Assembly: GCA_963978905.1 (NCBI GenBank)
Contig: OZ022256.1
Span: forward strand, 55,950,646-56,014,645
From: Trichostrongylus colubriformis
Lineage: Eukaryota; Nematoda; Chromadorea; Rhabditida; Trichostrongylidae
Length of the DNA stretch: 64,000 bases
Reading direction: 5' to 3'
Positions within the stretch are counted from its first letter, which is position 1, and each line of letters starts with the position of its first letter. Below the pieces are notes generated by a model that saw only the letters and a program-made list of their open reading frames with translations, had not been told where the DNA came from and did not search any database. A program made the translations under genes and the position numbers. Below, in pieces: positions 34,018 to 46,203 of the stretch.

Positions 34018-35362
34018 CAAGGGAGGTCTTTCAGGTCATGACGCGCTTTTGGGAAACAGTTTTTTCCATTATATGGGGGTACCTACATGAAACATATAAC
34101 TGACTTCCATTTTTGCTGTGCGTTCCTACAAATGCCAAAAAAGAAGTGAAAAAATTTTTTCTCAAAAAGGCGATTTTAACCCACTTATTGTAACGCATAC
34201 TCCTTGTAACTTTGATCACGTGCAGATCCAAAGGTGTTCGTCTATTTCACATCCAAAACAAAGTCAAACACGGTAAAAAATAAAATCTTGTCTCCATCAT
34301 GTACTAAAAGTGCGTAGCAGTTTAATAACGGTTCCCCGATGTACGGCTACTGCGGCGACCGGGTGGCCTACTGGATACGACGATGGACTCTCAAACGGAC
34401 GAAGTGCATAGGTTGGTGGTTCGTACCCCGGCGTTGCAGAACCTTTGCATTTTTTTTTGCCTTCACTGTTTCATCTTCAGATATGTCTGTTTATGCCAAA
34501 TGACTACGATTTTCGTTGACAGCATGCCAAATTGACTCTATTTACAAATTGTCAATGAATTTGGTGATGTGACCTTCTTGAGCATGAAAGGGCCCGTAGC
34601 GCTCGAATTTCGCGATTTCGCACAAAATGAGTGCCATATTCGTTTTTAGGGGGTCAAACTACCCCTAGGTACACATTTCTAGCCAATTCCAAATTTTGAC
34701 CCTAACTTCGAGAAAGACGTTTGGTCATGGATACATGGTGCCCCTTCTATTTGTAGAAGTGAGTAACTAACAAAATCGCTGAAAATCAGTGGAATATGCA
34801 CAGCATGGATGCCTATCACTATAATTTCAGCTATCAAGCACCAGGCAAGAGAAATAGTCAGGATTTCTTGACAAGTGATACCGTCCTCCTTCTTGAACGT
34901 GCAGTCGAAGGTATGTATACCCAACGCCCAGCCCAAATTTTCGAATTTGGGTCAAAACCCCGATTGGGCTGGAAACTTGTCCCTAAGGGTAGTTCGACCT
35001 CCTGAACACGAATATGAAATCCGTTTTGCGCAAAAACGCCTCGTTCGTGAGCTATGAGCGCAGAAATGTCAAAAGGCTGGCCTGTCAAACTTGCTGAAAA
35101 CTGACAGTAGAGGGTAGTCTGGAATTCTAAATGTGATTACTGCACTTATTTTTCATATTTAAGTGTTTTTGAGCCCAAAAACTAAAAATCCAAATTTTGC
35201 AAAAATTTGACCTCGGCGGGGATCGAACCATCAACCCCGTTTTTGGCATTCGTAAGGGTGCGCAGCAAAAATGGACATCAGTTATATGCTTCCTGTATGT
35301 ACCCCCATACATGCAAAAAGCGGCATTCAAAAAGCGCGTCATGAGTTGGAAGACCTTCCCTG
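34018..35362. mobile_element. Tc5-like TIR element 1, TTA duplication
   Basis: Long inverted ends beginning CAAGGGAGGTCTTTCAGGTC; the right end is CAGGGAAGGTCTTCCAACTC on the minus strand, and similarity extends beyond 120 bp (TCATGACGCGCTTTT, CATATAACTGA, CCATTTTTGCTG). TTA flanks both sides (34015-34017, 35363-35365) in the context CTTAG. C. elegans Tc4 and Tc5 duplicate TNA within CTNAG, hence the assignment. No transposase frame, so non-autonomous. Collinear over its length with 59393-60731. Confidence 0.85.
34359..34437 (+). other. tRNA-like module inside Tc5-like element 1
   Basis: A-box-like GGGTGGCCTACTGGATACG and B-box-like GGTTCGTACCCCG about 50 bases apart, the spacing of a class II tRNA with a long variable arm. 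The acceptor stem does not pair convincingly, so this is a relic or mimic rather than a tRNA gene. Confidence 0.4.
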
Positions 35363-36239
35363 TTAGAGACTTGTAGGAGGCTCACGGGCGCGGTGCTCCT
35401 CAATCCCGTTAGGGAACGAAGGGTGGTGGTAGCGGGAATGGCCTGGGGGGTTACGGCAGGTGCTCTGTTCTGTTGCGTTACAGTAGTTTGGTTCATACTT
35501 ATTGTTAGTATAAATTTTCCTCGATATTGAGCCACGCGATTGCGCAGCGTTTTCCACGATTGTTGGAGGCACTGCACGCGTCGTTGAGTTCACGCCATGA
35601 AGTTGGGGAGGGGGGGGGGGATGTGTACCTTAATGTCAGGATGCCGCACTGCGGAATGTCGCAAGCGAAGCAATGCGGACGAGCTAAATTGTTGGGTCCC
35701 GAAGCGATTAGAAGTCAACTGCGTATCGCACTCCTAGCATTACGTTGTAATCGTTTTGAGACCCAACTACCGCGACGCCCATAGCTCGCACACACTGTGT
35801 CGCACGCCGCTCGCCATCGTGCGGCATCCTGACATTAGGGTACATATCCGGGGGGGGGGGGGGGGGCGTGGTGTTTTCAGTTGACTTGTCATAACCGTTC
35901 CGTAGCCATTTACGGGTTTCCTCCATCGTCCACAGCTGAAAATTCGGCAGCACTGCTTTCTCTGCTTACACTCCATTTTCGTAATGAAGTGTTACATAGA
36001 CATAACTGTTCATAGCAGTTCTACCCCGTCTTGTCTTCTCATTGTATAAAAATGAATAATTTAAAAGGTTTATTCCAGAATAAAGATTACGTGCTGTTTG
36101 CTTTCTGTGGCGTCATGGGACCTTTCCACTGAGTCATGGGATATCAGAAAGGAGTATCCACCTGGATTTTTGAGGGCAGGATATTGGAGAGGTAACTAAT
36201 GAAAATCTTCCAATGAAAACTACTTCGCGTTCAGGATAC

Positions 36240-36700
36240 CGGAGTATGAAAACATTTTCTGAACTATAATTGGATGTAAAAGAAGAGTGGTATCATCTTG
36301 TAGAGCAAGAAAAGCTCTATAGAATGCATATATGCATATTCTCTCCAATCTCGACGATAGGCGAGGAAGAGGAGATAACCAAAATGCACACTTTTGCGAG
36401 TACTGCATTTCTGAGTCTTAAAAACAGCAAAAAGCTGAGCGATTTGAATGAAAAGTACTACCATTCTGTGGAGCTGAAAAAGCTCTATCGAGACATATGT
36501 ATACACATACATGTTTTAGTCTCAATGGCAGACGAGAAAGTTGAGGTGCGCAAGTGCCAATTTTCTGCCTTCAACGTACTTCATTTCCAAACTTCATAAA
36601 TATTGCGTAGTCGAAGGAATCGAAAATCAGATAGTATTCTTTTGTAGAGCAAAAAAAGCTCTATCGAAATCACATATAAGCTTCGTTGAAAAAAGTGGGA
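36240..36700. repeat. Tandem repeat with hairpin core, period about 175
   Basis: Three diverged units each contain a small hairpin of type TGTAGAGCNNAAAAAGCTCTAT (near 36292, 36467 and 36643), with shared flanks such as GAAGGAATC and CAGACGAGAAAG. Related units occur at 53930-54350. The open frame at 36270-36596 is a consequence of the repeat. Confidence 0.6.
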
Positions 36701-36714
36701 AAAAACGTTTTCGG

Positions 36715-36786
36715 TGAGGAATCAAATTCGCGACCTCTCGAACTTAAGCCCGAGCAGCTATCCACTCGGCTCTCCAGCAACGAAGT
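36715..36786 (-). other. tRNA-like segment, class II, degenerate
   Basis: On the minus strand: A-box GAGCCGAGTGGATAGC, an anticodon-like arm CTCGG...TCGAG around GCTTAAGT, and a T-arm-like AATTTGATTCC. The loop is one base too long and the acceptor arms do not pair. Ser/Leu-type ancestry or nematode long-variable-arm tRNAs are possible. Confidence 0.35.
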
Positions 36787-37183
36787 CTTTCTTCTTGGTT
36801 TTCCTATATGTACAAACTTAATTGCACCTCTTTGAACACCCGTGATTCTGCTCCTATAAACTCGCAGCAGATATGGAATGCAGATTGGTGAATGGCATCC
36901 CGAGCCCTATCACTGATATAATTCCCATTGCAAACGGCTACTTTAAGCTACCATACTTCCGTTAGTAGGATCTCCAACCTGTTAGATTCTAACTTCTACC
37001 CGATTTTTGACTTATCTTCGGATGGGAGATGGTGAGTCATGATGGCAGACATTTTGATGATGCGGCATGATCATTAGACGATGAAAAGTACTGAACATGA
37101 GAGCTTTGAGTAGTCACACAAGAGATTGAGTAGTCATAATCCAATCATACCCTTCCATTCGTATCAGTTCAGTTATGTTTCAG

Positions 37184-37263
37184 ATCGCCATTTCGAACAA
37201 AACAAATGGGGTATCTTGACACGTGATAAGTTTGTGGGTTCCGATATAGACATTTTTTTCGAG
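37184..37263 (+). CDS. Second-series exon upstream of FN3 region
   Basis: After TTATGTTTCAG, phase 1 in and phase 0 out at GTTAGT, reading RHFEQNKWGILTRDKFVGSD then IDIFFE. It joins in phase to the exon at 37488. The Trp and alternating hydrophobics suggest part of a beta domain; no confident assignment. Confidence 0.58.
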
Positions 37264-37487
37264 GTTAGTTTCCACGTGCACAAAAGCATAACGATAAGTC
37301 ACAACCATATGAACATGTACGCTACGGAGTATAAACTTTAAAGGTTCTCTCAATTTGTCTGAGAAATCACATTGAAGGTACAATATCGCTCCAAGCTCAA
37401 TGAAACCGAGCTAGTGACAATTATTCGAAACCATGATTCCAGGGCGGATAGCTGCAAATCGAATTACTGGAATAATGTTTGATTCAG

Positions 37488-37650
37488 GGCAAAAAAATAA
37501 CAAATTATCGATGGGATTTCTATGTGAAGGATAATGAAGTCAGGCTATTCGCACATCGTGGGAACACGGGTCGTTATGATTTTGTAGTGTACAGCAAGGA
37601 AAGAGATTATGCAGAGCTTTATCCAATTGACGTTTTCTTCGGAAATCAAC
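37488..37650 (+). CDS. Second-series beta-domain exon, FN3-like or unknown
   Basis: After TTTGATTCAG, phase 0 in. It reads KKITNYRWDFYVKDNEVRLF, AHRGNTGRYDFVVYSKERDY, then AELYPIDVFFGNQ, a run of alternating beta strands. The favoured donor is GTGGGT (phase 1). An alternative at 37766 (GTCAAG, phase 2) would chain directly to the exon at 37873. Clearly protein-like, but domain identity is not certain. Confidence 0.62.
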
Positions 37651-37872
37651 GTGGGTTTCTAATATTTACCTTTCATTATATGCATGAAGGTCCTGCATAC
37701 ACACTCCCATTATCGAGCCTCTTCTCAACTTGCGTTTTGAACCGTAACTACTACATGGGATCCAGGTCAAGCATGGAATGACGGAATCTCATGTAGGATT
37801 GTATTCTAGATCGGGAAGGGGGAAGGGCTGTGCTTTTTTAGATTTTCGCATATCCTGTCCTACACCTTTTAG

Positions 37873-37966
37873 CCTTTCTGGCTTGAAGAGGAGGTCTTCA
37901 GATGGTTATTCGATCACCGTATTTCGTTCTATCGATGACGACATTTTTAGGAGTTGGAGAGACGAT
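37873..37966 (+). CDS. FN3 E-F-G strand exon
   Basis: After ACACCTTTTAG, phase 2 in and phase 0 out at GTATGA. It encodes LSGLKRRSSDGYSITVFRSI then DDDIFRSWRDD. 'L-x-G-L, then GY-x-I-x-V' is the FN3 E-F strand signature. The other two frames contain stops. Confidence 0.65.
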
Positions 37967-38619
37967 GTATGACGTAGTCGCTTCGGGGAAAAGTTGTATT
38001 TTTCAAGAATCTTACTCAGCACAACGCTTGATGCACGATGATATCTGGTCTACGCAATGATGCCTCGGTGTAATGTCGTACAATAAGCTATCGCTTTCTG
38101 GTACTTTGAACTCACTGTTGCGAAGAAACCCATCCCACACCCGACTACACGCATGAAGTAATAATTGCTCTGCATCGAAGGGATTCAGCAGATTACAGAG
38201 CGGTCTCCGGTGACGGTAGTAAGGTAACCGAATCAGGCAGTTATGAGAATACATTCAGTCCCAAGTATGCTGTAGATTTCATGCAATGAGTTAGTTTGGC
38301 ACAACAAGCTTTCCCACTACATACATATATATACAGTATAAAGTTGTGAGAAACTGGGTATATTGAAGCGATCGCAAGCCTTATAAGAAGTATACTGTGC
38401 ATAGTTAATCGTCGTACTGTACGGAGAGGGCCAAAATATTGACGGAGTGGAGTATTGGATCGCATCATTGGATGAGCCCAAGTTCATGACTGTGAATTCC
38501 ATAAGACTATGACTATGTCAAATCAGAAAATTACCGGTCTAAACTACCGATGCCGCGAACTCAGTGAGCCTGTAGCAACGCACACTATGTAATACTCTGA
38601 TCCCTCGTTTGAATTCCAG

Positions 38620-38673
38620 TATGGAAGTGGAAGTCGACATTCCGAACAGCTCACAGAAATTAGTTACTCGAAT
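38620..38673 (+). CDS. FN3 A-B strand mini-exon
   Basis: After TTGAATTCCAG, phase 2 in and out at GTATTG, encoding MEVEVDIPNSSQKLVTR. Joined in phase across Tc5-like element 2 to the exon at 40587 it forms one FN3-like sequence. The preceding exon ends in phase 0, so one exon between may be missing. Confidence 0.45.
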
Positions 38674-38777
38674 GTATTGATTGCGTCATAATAAAAAATT
38701 CAGTTCAGTACTGCTCAGCCACCCTCCTGTGTATTCAGTAGGATTCTAGATTTTCTACATCTTCTTCACTACCCTTA

Positions 38778-40118
38778 CAAGGGAGGCCCATCAGGTCAAG
38801 GTGAGCTTTTTCAAAACGGTTTTTTGCATTTTATAGGCTCACATACATAAGCAAAAAACCGGTTTCAAAATCGGCTAAATGGTTTTGGGGGGGGGGGGGG
38901 GGGGGGAAGAAAATGGTTGATGGTTCGATCCCCACTGAGGACAAATTTTTGCTTTTCTCTAGTTCTCATCCATTTATGCTCATGTATGACCACACGTGCA
39001 AAATGTGTGCGAAATCATTTTTTATTATGTCGGGGGACCGCTATCTTCAGTATTTTTGCGTATTAGGCGAATGATTTGTTTGGATCTGCCAACGCTCATA
39101 ACAGGAAAACTAGGCGTTTTCCCGCAAAGTACGTGTGATACTCATATTCAGGAGGTCGAACTACTCTAGGTAACAAGTTTTCAGCCTAATCGAGATTTTG
39201 ACCCAAACTCGAATTTGGGCGACCACTAGTACTACTACTACCATAGTGTGAACGCTCAACGAAAAGAAGTCGGTAGCCCATATAAGGAAATTTTTGCTAT
39301 CTTTCGCCGTCGCATGGTGTTGCTAGGTGCAGTTCACTTGGAATGCGTTGATTCTGCACATGCTCCATTGCATTTAATCGAGGCTGTAAGTTGTTCGTGT
39401 GTACAAGTAGTGCAGTGACTGTGTGCCCATGTCCACCCCACTGTCTCTAGTTTGGGTGAAGATCTCAATTTGGATAGTGTTTTGTATCCAGGGCTATTTG
39501 AGTCTCCTGAGCACGAATATCACACTAGTTTCGCACGAAAATGTCTGCCAAGCGTGCTAAGAGCGCCGAAGTGTCCAAACACGTTGACCACTGAAAGCTT
39601 GTAAATGAGGTCACTTTCGTGCACCAGCGATGAAAATTGTAGTCATTTTGCATGTGCGCAAATAGTACAGCACTGGACAAAGAAAAGGAAAGCGAAAACG
39701 TCGGGAGGAGTTGAACCGCAAACGCCTCCTCCACCGTGCCAACGCCAGTCCGTTCCCCTATCCATTCGGCCATCCAACCACTGCGAGAACTCTGTCCTGT
39801 GCAGCCCCTATGAGTCTTCTTTGCTTCGTTTAGTAATTACCATAAGCGATTCTGCATTTTTGAACGAGCTCGCAGTGGTTTTGGCGTAGGTTTGATGACA
39901 GTCTTCCGATATTCATATACTGAACGCCGCAGCTGGAAAGCATTGCAGTAAACTGGTCAAAATTGTTTCTTTCTACACAACTTTTGGCACTCATTTTCTG
40001 GGCCCCCCAAAACCATTTAGCCAAATTTGAGACCGGTTTTTTGCTTCATGTATGTGACCCTATAAAATTCAAAAAACCGTTTTGGAAAAGCTCACCTTGA
40101 CCTGATGGGCCTCCCTTG
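38778..40118. mobile_element. Tc5-like TIR element 2, TTA/TCA flanks
   Basis: Inverted ends CAAGGGAGGCCCATCAGGTC and its complement, extending through CAAGGTGAGCTTTT and AAAACCGGTTT. Flanked by TTA (38775-38777) and TCA (40119-40121), CTTA left and TCAG right, as expected for a CTNAG target with one later mutation. Contains a run of 22 G (38887-38908) and a tRNA-like module. No transposase frame. Lies in the intron between the exons at 38620 and 40587. Confidence 0.8.
39704..39783 (-). other. tRNA-like module inside Tc5-like element 2
   Basis: On the minus strand: A-box GGATGGCCGAATGGATAGG, a long variable-arm-like GTGGAGGAGGCGTTTG, and B-box GGTTCAACTCC. T-stem pairing is imperfect. This is the most tRNA-like of the modules (Ser/Leu-like class II). 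Confidence 0.45.
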
Positions 40119-40586
40119 TCAGCTGAAAAGCACCTTCATGATTATTTTTCGAACTACGTGATTACTTTTGTTACCAGAACATTTCTGTAGAGCATGCGTC
40201 GTGACATGAGGTCAAGTTGCCTCGCTCTAACTTGAAAGATGAAGTTAGTGGCCATGCCTCCGTTACACCTCAGCAGAAATTAACTCCACTCCTACGTCCG
40301 CTGAATTACAGGTCATGTTCCGTACGCTTTTCATGTAAGTGCCCAAACTACATCTGCAAGAGTGTTTTTCCGCAAGGAGGAGTCATATGAGGATATAAGC
40401 GATAAAACGAAGTGCGCAATTTGCAACGATCTGAGGTGAATGTTAATTGCCATCAATTCCTAATTTGTGCTATTAACTTTTGTACCTCACCGGGTCAGAG
40501 GGTATGATTTGCGAGACTGACTCCATAGCTTTTCCTTCAAAACCTGTCGTTGTTACTCCTTATTTCTTTCACTTTCATCTTTCCAG

Positions 40587-40680
40587 TGCGATAAATTATT
40601 ACAATGAATCCGACGTCGTTAAACCGCTAAGCAATTCATTCAACATCAGCCGATTTGATGCAAGACAAACCACGTACATG
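40587..40680 (+). CDS. FN3 exon, D-E-F strands
   Basis: After CATCTTTCCAG, phase 2 in and phase 0 out at GTATGG. It reads AINYYNESDVVKPLSNSFNI then SRFDARQTTYM, matching FN3 'F-x-I-x-x-h-x-x-x-T-x-Y'. The following intron runs nearly 8 kb to 48557 and holds the LINE and Tc5-like element 3; at least one exon is expected there. Confidence 0.7.
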
Positions 40681-40755
40681 GTATGGTTTATGCAGATTCT
40701 AGATTTGCAATTTAATCTCGTAATTGGACATAATAGTTCATTTTGTTAGAGGCAT

Positions 40756-42570
40756 CATTAGGGGTAAGGGAAAACTGAGCTGGAGGTAAATGTTCTCTGA
40801 AACGAACCTTCTACTTCAAGAGGGGTCACATGTGGTGAAAATCCCATAAAAAAAAACGCGAGTTGGGGTCTTATGGGCAGGGTCAAGCTTCCAGTTGAGG
40901 AAAATTTTCAAAAAATACGACCCCCCACCGAAAAAGGGCCCCGATACGACCCCCCACCCTCTTTTTGCACAGAACCCATCAAATTAGCTTTTCTTGATTT
41001 TTTGAATACTAATCACCAATATAGAACTAAATGGACGCAAAAACCCGAAAAATATGTGGTACAGGTGGAATTCCCAATAATATAGGCCAATATATAAACT
41101 ATGAATCCTAGATTCTAGATCGGATCACGCTTCTATCTCATAATCGAACAATTGCAAATAATAATCCAGAATACCCTACACATCTACAGAAGTTCAGGAT
41201 CTCATGTCAGGCGACGGCTGCGACGCGGCGATCGAAGGAGCGCGGTATCTTCCCCATACTGAATTCCGACATTATTAAAACACTTCAAACTTTACCTAGA
41301 GCCCATCTTTCGAACAGCTGTAAACTGTTTTCCTAATAACTCCCTTAGACCTATCTATTGGCCGCTTGCTTTCCTCAATTGTTGCTTAGTTCTCGATATG
41401 GAATTCTAGTTGAGGATTAGTTGAGGAAAATTTCAAAGTGTTCCACGGAAATGGCCATAACTTCCTTCAAACTTAACCGCATGAGTTCCTTTTGGTGAAG
41501 CAGGGTCTGTTAGGTTGTCGCTTTCGAACGACTACCTGAGCTATGCCATATCTTCAAAACGAAGAAGGTTATTTTGAGAGAAGTCAGTTGAGGATTAGTT
41601 GAGGAAAATTTCAGTGTTTCACGGAAATGGCCATAACTTCCTTCAAACTCAACCATATGAGTTCATTTGAGTGAAGCAGGGTCTGCTAGGTTGTCGCTTT
41701 CGAATGACTACCTGAGCTATGCTATATCTTCAGAACGAAGCAAGAAAAGTTCAAAAAAGCCAGTTGAAGGAAGCTTTTCTTCGTCGAATTTGCGAGATTC
41801 CACGAATCTTCCCAAAAATCGATTCATTGTTACTGAAATTTATTTAGTACGCATACTTCGCTCTCGAGCGCCTACTTGGAGAGCGAGAAGCGTCGGTCAG
41901 CTTCTTTGTGGGATGCGCCATGCATGAGGATTTTATCTACACCCGGTACCCGCTGATAGATGTTGCTTTTTACGGCTTATCGGTGAATTCCGGAGGTGTC
42001 TCTGTACGTGATTTCGGTGTCAGCGGACCAACGAAAGAGTTATTGGTACTGGCCGGTTTCGTTCTGGATTGCGCCATGTATGAGGTTTCCATGGTTATTA
42101 AGTTAAACTAGTTTTGGGTTCGACCCATTCAGTCAATTTAATCACTTCTCCCCTTACACTTTAGACCCTAAGCCTGAGAAATTCTGCTGATCACTGCCTA
42201 CCTCAACAATTACGACCCCCCCCCCCCTCCTAGCGGACCACATACGACCCCCCTGTTGAGGATTCCTCAACGGAAGCTTGAGCCTGCTTATGGCGGCCCC
42301 GCAGCTCGTCATGCCGTTATGCCGTTATGCGCCCGGGGGAGTCGACATGGAGGGGCGGGACAACAATCGCGGCCGGCTGGTTGAGACTCTGGCTTGTCTT
42401 CAGTCCACTCCGACCAGAGACGCAGAGGACGAGAGAGAGAAGGAGGTATTTCGGGTTCCTACTTCTTGGTTTTTTTTTTTTTGCCGTTTTATGTCGTTCT
42501 TTTTCTACTGTTATACTACTGAGCGCCTCTACTTTCGTGATTCCCCCCATTTGCCAAAATTGCCCCTAAC
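40756..42570. repeat. Family B fragments and a 178 bp tandem duplication
   Basis: Family B fragments lie at 40756-40830 and 42250-42570. Two direct copies of a 178-base unit start at 41410 and 41588 (TTGAGGATTAGTTGAGGAAA, GGCCATAACTTCCTTCAAAC, GCAGGGTCTG). A run of 12 C is at 42216-42227. The open frame at 41908-42108 contains its own internal repeat (GCGCCATG-ATGAGG) and is not called a gene. Confidence 0.6.
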
Positions 42571-43604
42571 GGTGTCTTTAAGACTTCTGAAGCGCCTAAC
42601 TTTATTCATACCTGTTCGTGAGGTAGATCAGTATCGGTGATCCATCCTTCTTAAATTGATCGGTCCGTTCGAACGATTGAAATGAACGAAATGCTAAAGT
42701 CTTTAACGAAAGTTTATTTTACTGGGTACTAGTCAGCGGAAACTCACAAAGAGCCATTACCACGATCTGTCCCACGATACAGAATGGCGGCCAAGTTGCA
42801 GGAAAAAAGGAGTAATTGTTTTCAAGTCTTAACCGATAGATAGTAGGATTTCTGCTCGCGATAAAAAGATGCTCAAGAGCGCCAGTCTGTTGGCAATCGT
42901 ATAGGCAGCGGTCTGGGGAATAAGTAACACTTTGCAGTACTTATTCTTGAGAGTTTCCCACATTGCTAGTGGTTTAATTCGCTGAACAGATGGTTGCTGA
43001 AGAAAAGCAGGCAGACAGTGTCATTGGTCTGAGGTGCCCGAAAAGTTGCGCCGCCCAACTTCTGCATGATGTGTACATTTCAACTTTCACTAAAATTCGA
43101 CAGAGGGGAGTACGATTCGTTGGATCCAGTCAACAGATGTAAATCCAATAACGAAGCAAATTCTACTGTATACACATAATCCACTTGATATACCTGTCTG
43201 TGTGAGTGTGGGTGTGTGAACGTCTGTTTGTAGCTTTATGATCCATCGATACCACACGCAGATCTCCAGGACGACTGCCTCTTCTTCTACGCTCATGTTT
43301 ACTATCTCGAGAAAAAGGAGTGGTTAAAAAGCGAGTTGGAATACCTGAGTATTATTGCAATGAAGAGGAGCATCTCATAAAATGTTGCACACCTGAGTAC
43401 TCTGAAGAATCTCTGTGAGGTCACTTTGCACAGTCAAGCGTATGTTTTTGCCTAAGCCACAGAAGAGGAAGCAATTCCTTTACCCTCCTTGGCCTAATTA
43501 GGAATGGCGCCCCACCCCCTCATTGCGATAGCACCAATACCCGCTCATCAAGCATTTGCAGAGCTCTTATGCTGAGGCTCCAGAATAACTGGAAATGGCG
43601 CTTA
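42571..43604. other. No gene recognised; family C copy
   Basis: A family C copy lies at about 43385-43550 (GTTGCACACCTGAGTACTC, CAGTCAAGCGTATGTTTTTGCC, ATTGCGATAGCACC). Another partial copy is near 57890-57970. A small hairpin (GAATAAGTA...TACTTATTC) lies at 42919-42948. Confidence 0.45.
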
Positions 43605-45835
43605 CTGTAATACCTACTTACTTAGGTTACTTAGGCGACCCATTCCTCAGCAACCGATGGGCTTCGCGCGGGTCCCAACTTCTATTCCTTCTGTAACGAT
43701 CTTGCGCCAGAGTCGTCCAATGGGCGATCAGCTGTAATGAGGCTGGATCTACGACATTGTTTCTGAGTGCGATCGAGTCGAACCATCGCATAAGCGCTCG
43801 GCCGTCTGGGCGCATAAGGTCGTTTGGGTACCAACGGATAGTGGCAGCACTCCATCGGCCATCAGTGCGCCGCATCAAATGCCCTGCGTAGCGATGTTTT
43901 GATTCGTCGGCGTATGGGAGCGCATCCTTTACTCTAGACATTGCTCTGATGTCGGAATTGTGCAGGCCAAGTTCCCGTTGCCGGCTAAGCGTGAACCCCA
44001 GCAGCCGCCGTTCGAGTGAAGCCTGTATCGTTTTCAAGTATTTTTCCATCGACGCCGTCAGTGTCCAGGTCTCGCATCCGTGGCACAGCGCCGGTAGCAC
44101 AGTTGAATTGAACAGCTCCGCTCGAAGTTTAATGTCCTTGGTGTCGTCGATCACACACTTGAAGCAGTTGAATGCAGACCAACCTGCCTTTCGACGTCTC
44201 TGGATCTCCGGCTTGAGATCGTTTCTCATATTGACAGACCGGCCTAGATATACATATTCCGCTACTTCCTCGAGTGCATTCCCGTTGAGGTGCACTACGC
44301 CTGGTGGAGCGAACGAATTCCGCATAACCTTCTTCTTTGCGACGTTGATAACGACGCCTTGGCTCCCTCACGGTTGAGGCTGCTAAGCATTTCCGATGCG
44401 TTGCTTGTCGTATGTGTGATCAGCACCAGGTAATCCGCGAACCGGAGATGATTTAGCTCCTCACCATCTATATTGATACCAAAATCGGTCAATCACACCG
44501 ACGTATGGCGGTCTCCAAAAATGCCGAGAACAGGTTTGGCGGAATCGGATTTCCTTGTCGAACCCCCTTTCCGATTATCACCTAGCAAACATCATTTGCA
44601 AAAGGTCGTATGGTTGTTGTACAGCCAGTATAGCACCGTTGTAGAGCACGTATATACCGTCTTTCCACGCCCTGCTCCTCCAGCGAATTCCATACATAGG
44701 TTGGTTCCACAGAATCAAATGCCTTCTCATAGTCGATCAATGTGAAGACGAGAGGCATTTGATGTTTACGAGCTACCTCTGTCAAGCGGCAACACGTAGT
44801 GATATGGTCTAGGGATGCTGAATGTTCGGCAAAATCCTGCCTGCTCGACCGGTTGTGCCTCGTCTAAAGTTCTTCGTATACGGTTTAGGATGCAGCGGGT
44901 GAAGATTTTATATATCACTGGCAGTAGAGTGATAGGGCGGTAATTTGACAAGTCCTCTTTGTCTCCCTTCTTGAACAGTAGAACTGTCTTCGATCGCTTC
45001 CAAGCAGTTGGTACCTCGCACTCCGTTAGATAGCGGGTGTATCTCTCTACTAATGATGACTATAGTAGCGTACCGCAAGCCCGTAAGAGTTCCACTGTGA
45101 TTCCATCACTGCCAGGCGATTTCCCCGAAGGCATGTTATCGATGGCATGGCGCACTCCTGAGGACAGGATAGGTAGAACGTCGTCTCCAGTATTCGAACT
45201 TTGCGGGGCGGGTACGTGGCTTGATTTGTAAAGATCGGAGTAAAAACCGACAACCAATCCTTCCATTTCCGGCCTCGACGAAGTGCGGGTGCCATCGAGA
45301 CCCTTCACGGAATCGTCAGGTGGTACTCGGTCAAGCTTCTTCTAGCCCTTCTTGGACTGCTTTTCTCCTCGGCTGCCCTCAGCAACCTGGTGCGTGTGTA
45401 GTTGGTATGGTCTTCGATGACTTTTTTCCTGCACAACCTGCTGAGGATCGTGTACTTCACAGATTGGCGCTGCGATCCATTTGTCTTCGCTTCTCTAGCA
45501 GAGCCCGTGTAGGCGAGGAGATGCGGCACCCGCGGTGAGTGGGGGCGTTGTGGCGACAGCGATTCCTTATTCCACTTATTGTGTTCACAAGCGATTCGTA
45601 GTCGTTGTCGAGATCCTCTTGCATCGCGAAATTCTCCTCCATTGCCATCGTGCCTGCAGCAGCTGTAATAAGCGTCAAAACCGTACTAAACCTGTACTTT
45701 GGATCCAGCGTCATACGATATAGCTGGCGTTGTGTGTATGTCGTCAGAACAGAAAAGTCGCGCGGCCGCGTGCGGCGCGCGACGATCGCGCACAAGTTGT
45801 CCAATCGGCTGGGGCAGCACATTTGCGTCAAAGCT
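43605..45835 (-). pseudogene. RTE-type LINE, 5'-truncated, broken frames
   Basis: Minus-strand reverse transcriptase in several frames: SGKSPGSDGITVELL near 45120, NYRPITLLPVIYKIFTRCIL near 44950, FTLIDYEKAFDSVEPTYVWN near 44750, and FADYLVLI near 44440, where the second catalytic Asp of F/YADD is Tyr. A long intact C-terminal frame (44325-43627) has YVYLGRSV and LPALCHGCETWTLTASMEKY, typical of RTE-like and related elements. The endonuclease domain is absent. After the stop the 3' end consists of short TAAG/TAGG repeats, as in RTE-clade tails. Confidence 0.85.
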
Positions 45836-46203
45836 ATAGTGCTCCTACAAAAGAAAACGCGACTGTTTCATGAAAATCATTATTTCCGAGCCACATATCA
45901 TTGTTGGTGTGCAAAAACAGTAATTCAGCGATCTTCTGCCTCAAAAATGTCATTCGCCATTACCAAAAAGTCTTATTAGAATTACGTAACTTCGTTATCC
46001 AGTGTAAAAAAAACACGCTATAGTAGAAATTTTTCATTCAGACACAGTTCGGGGAGGACTTCTTGCAAACCACAAAATACTCTGTATTCGTACACTCAAA
46101 TGAATATTTTTACCTAAGCCTCACTATAGGAAGCTAAGAGCTTTTCTCAAACTAAGGCTTGGGCTAAAGACCAAGGTAAAAATAGCGCCGAACTCTCAGC
46201 TTA

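Noticed and set aside
36715..36786. Functional tRNA-Leu on the minus strand
   Set aside because: Acceptor arms do not pair and the anticodon loop is too long; kept only as a tRNA-like segment.
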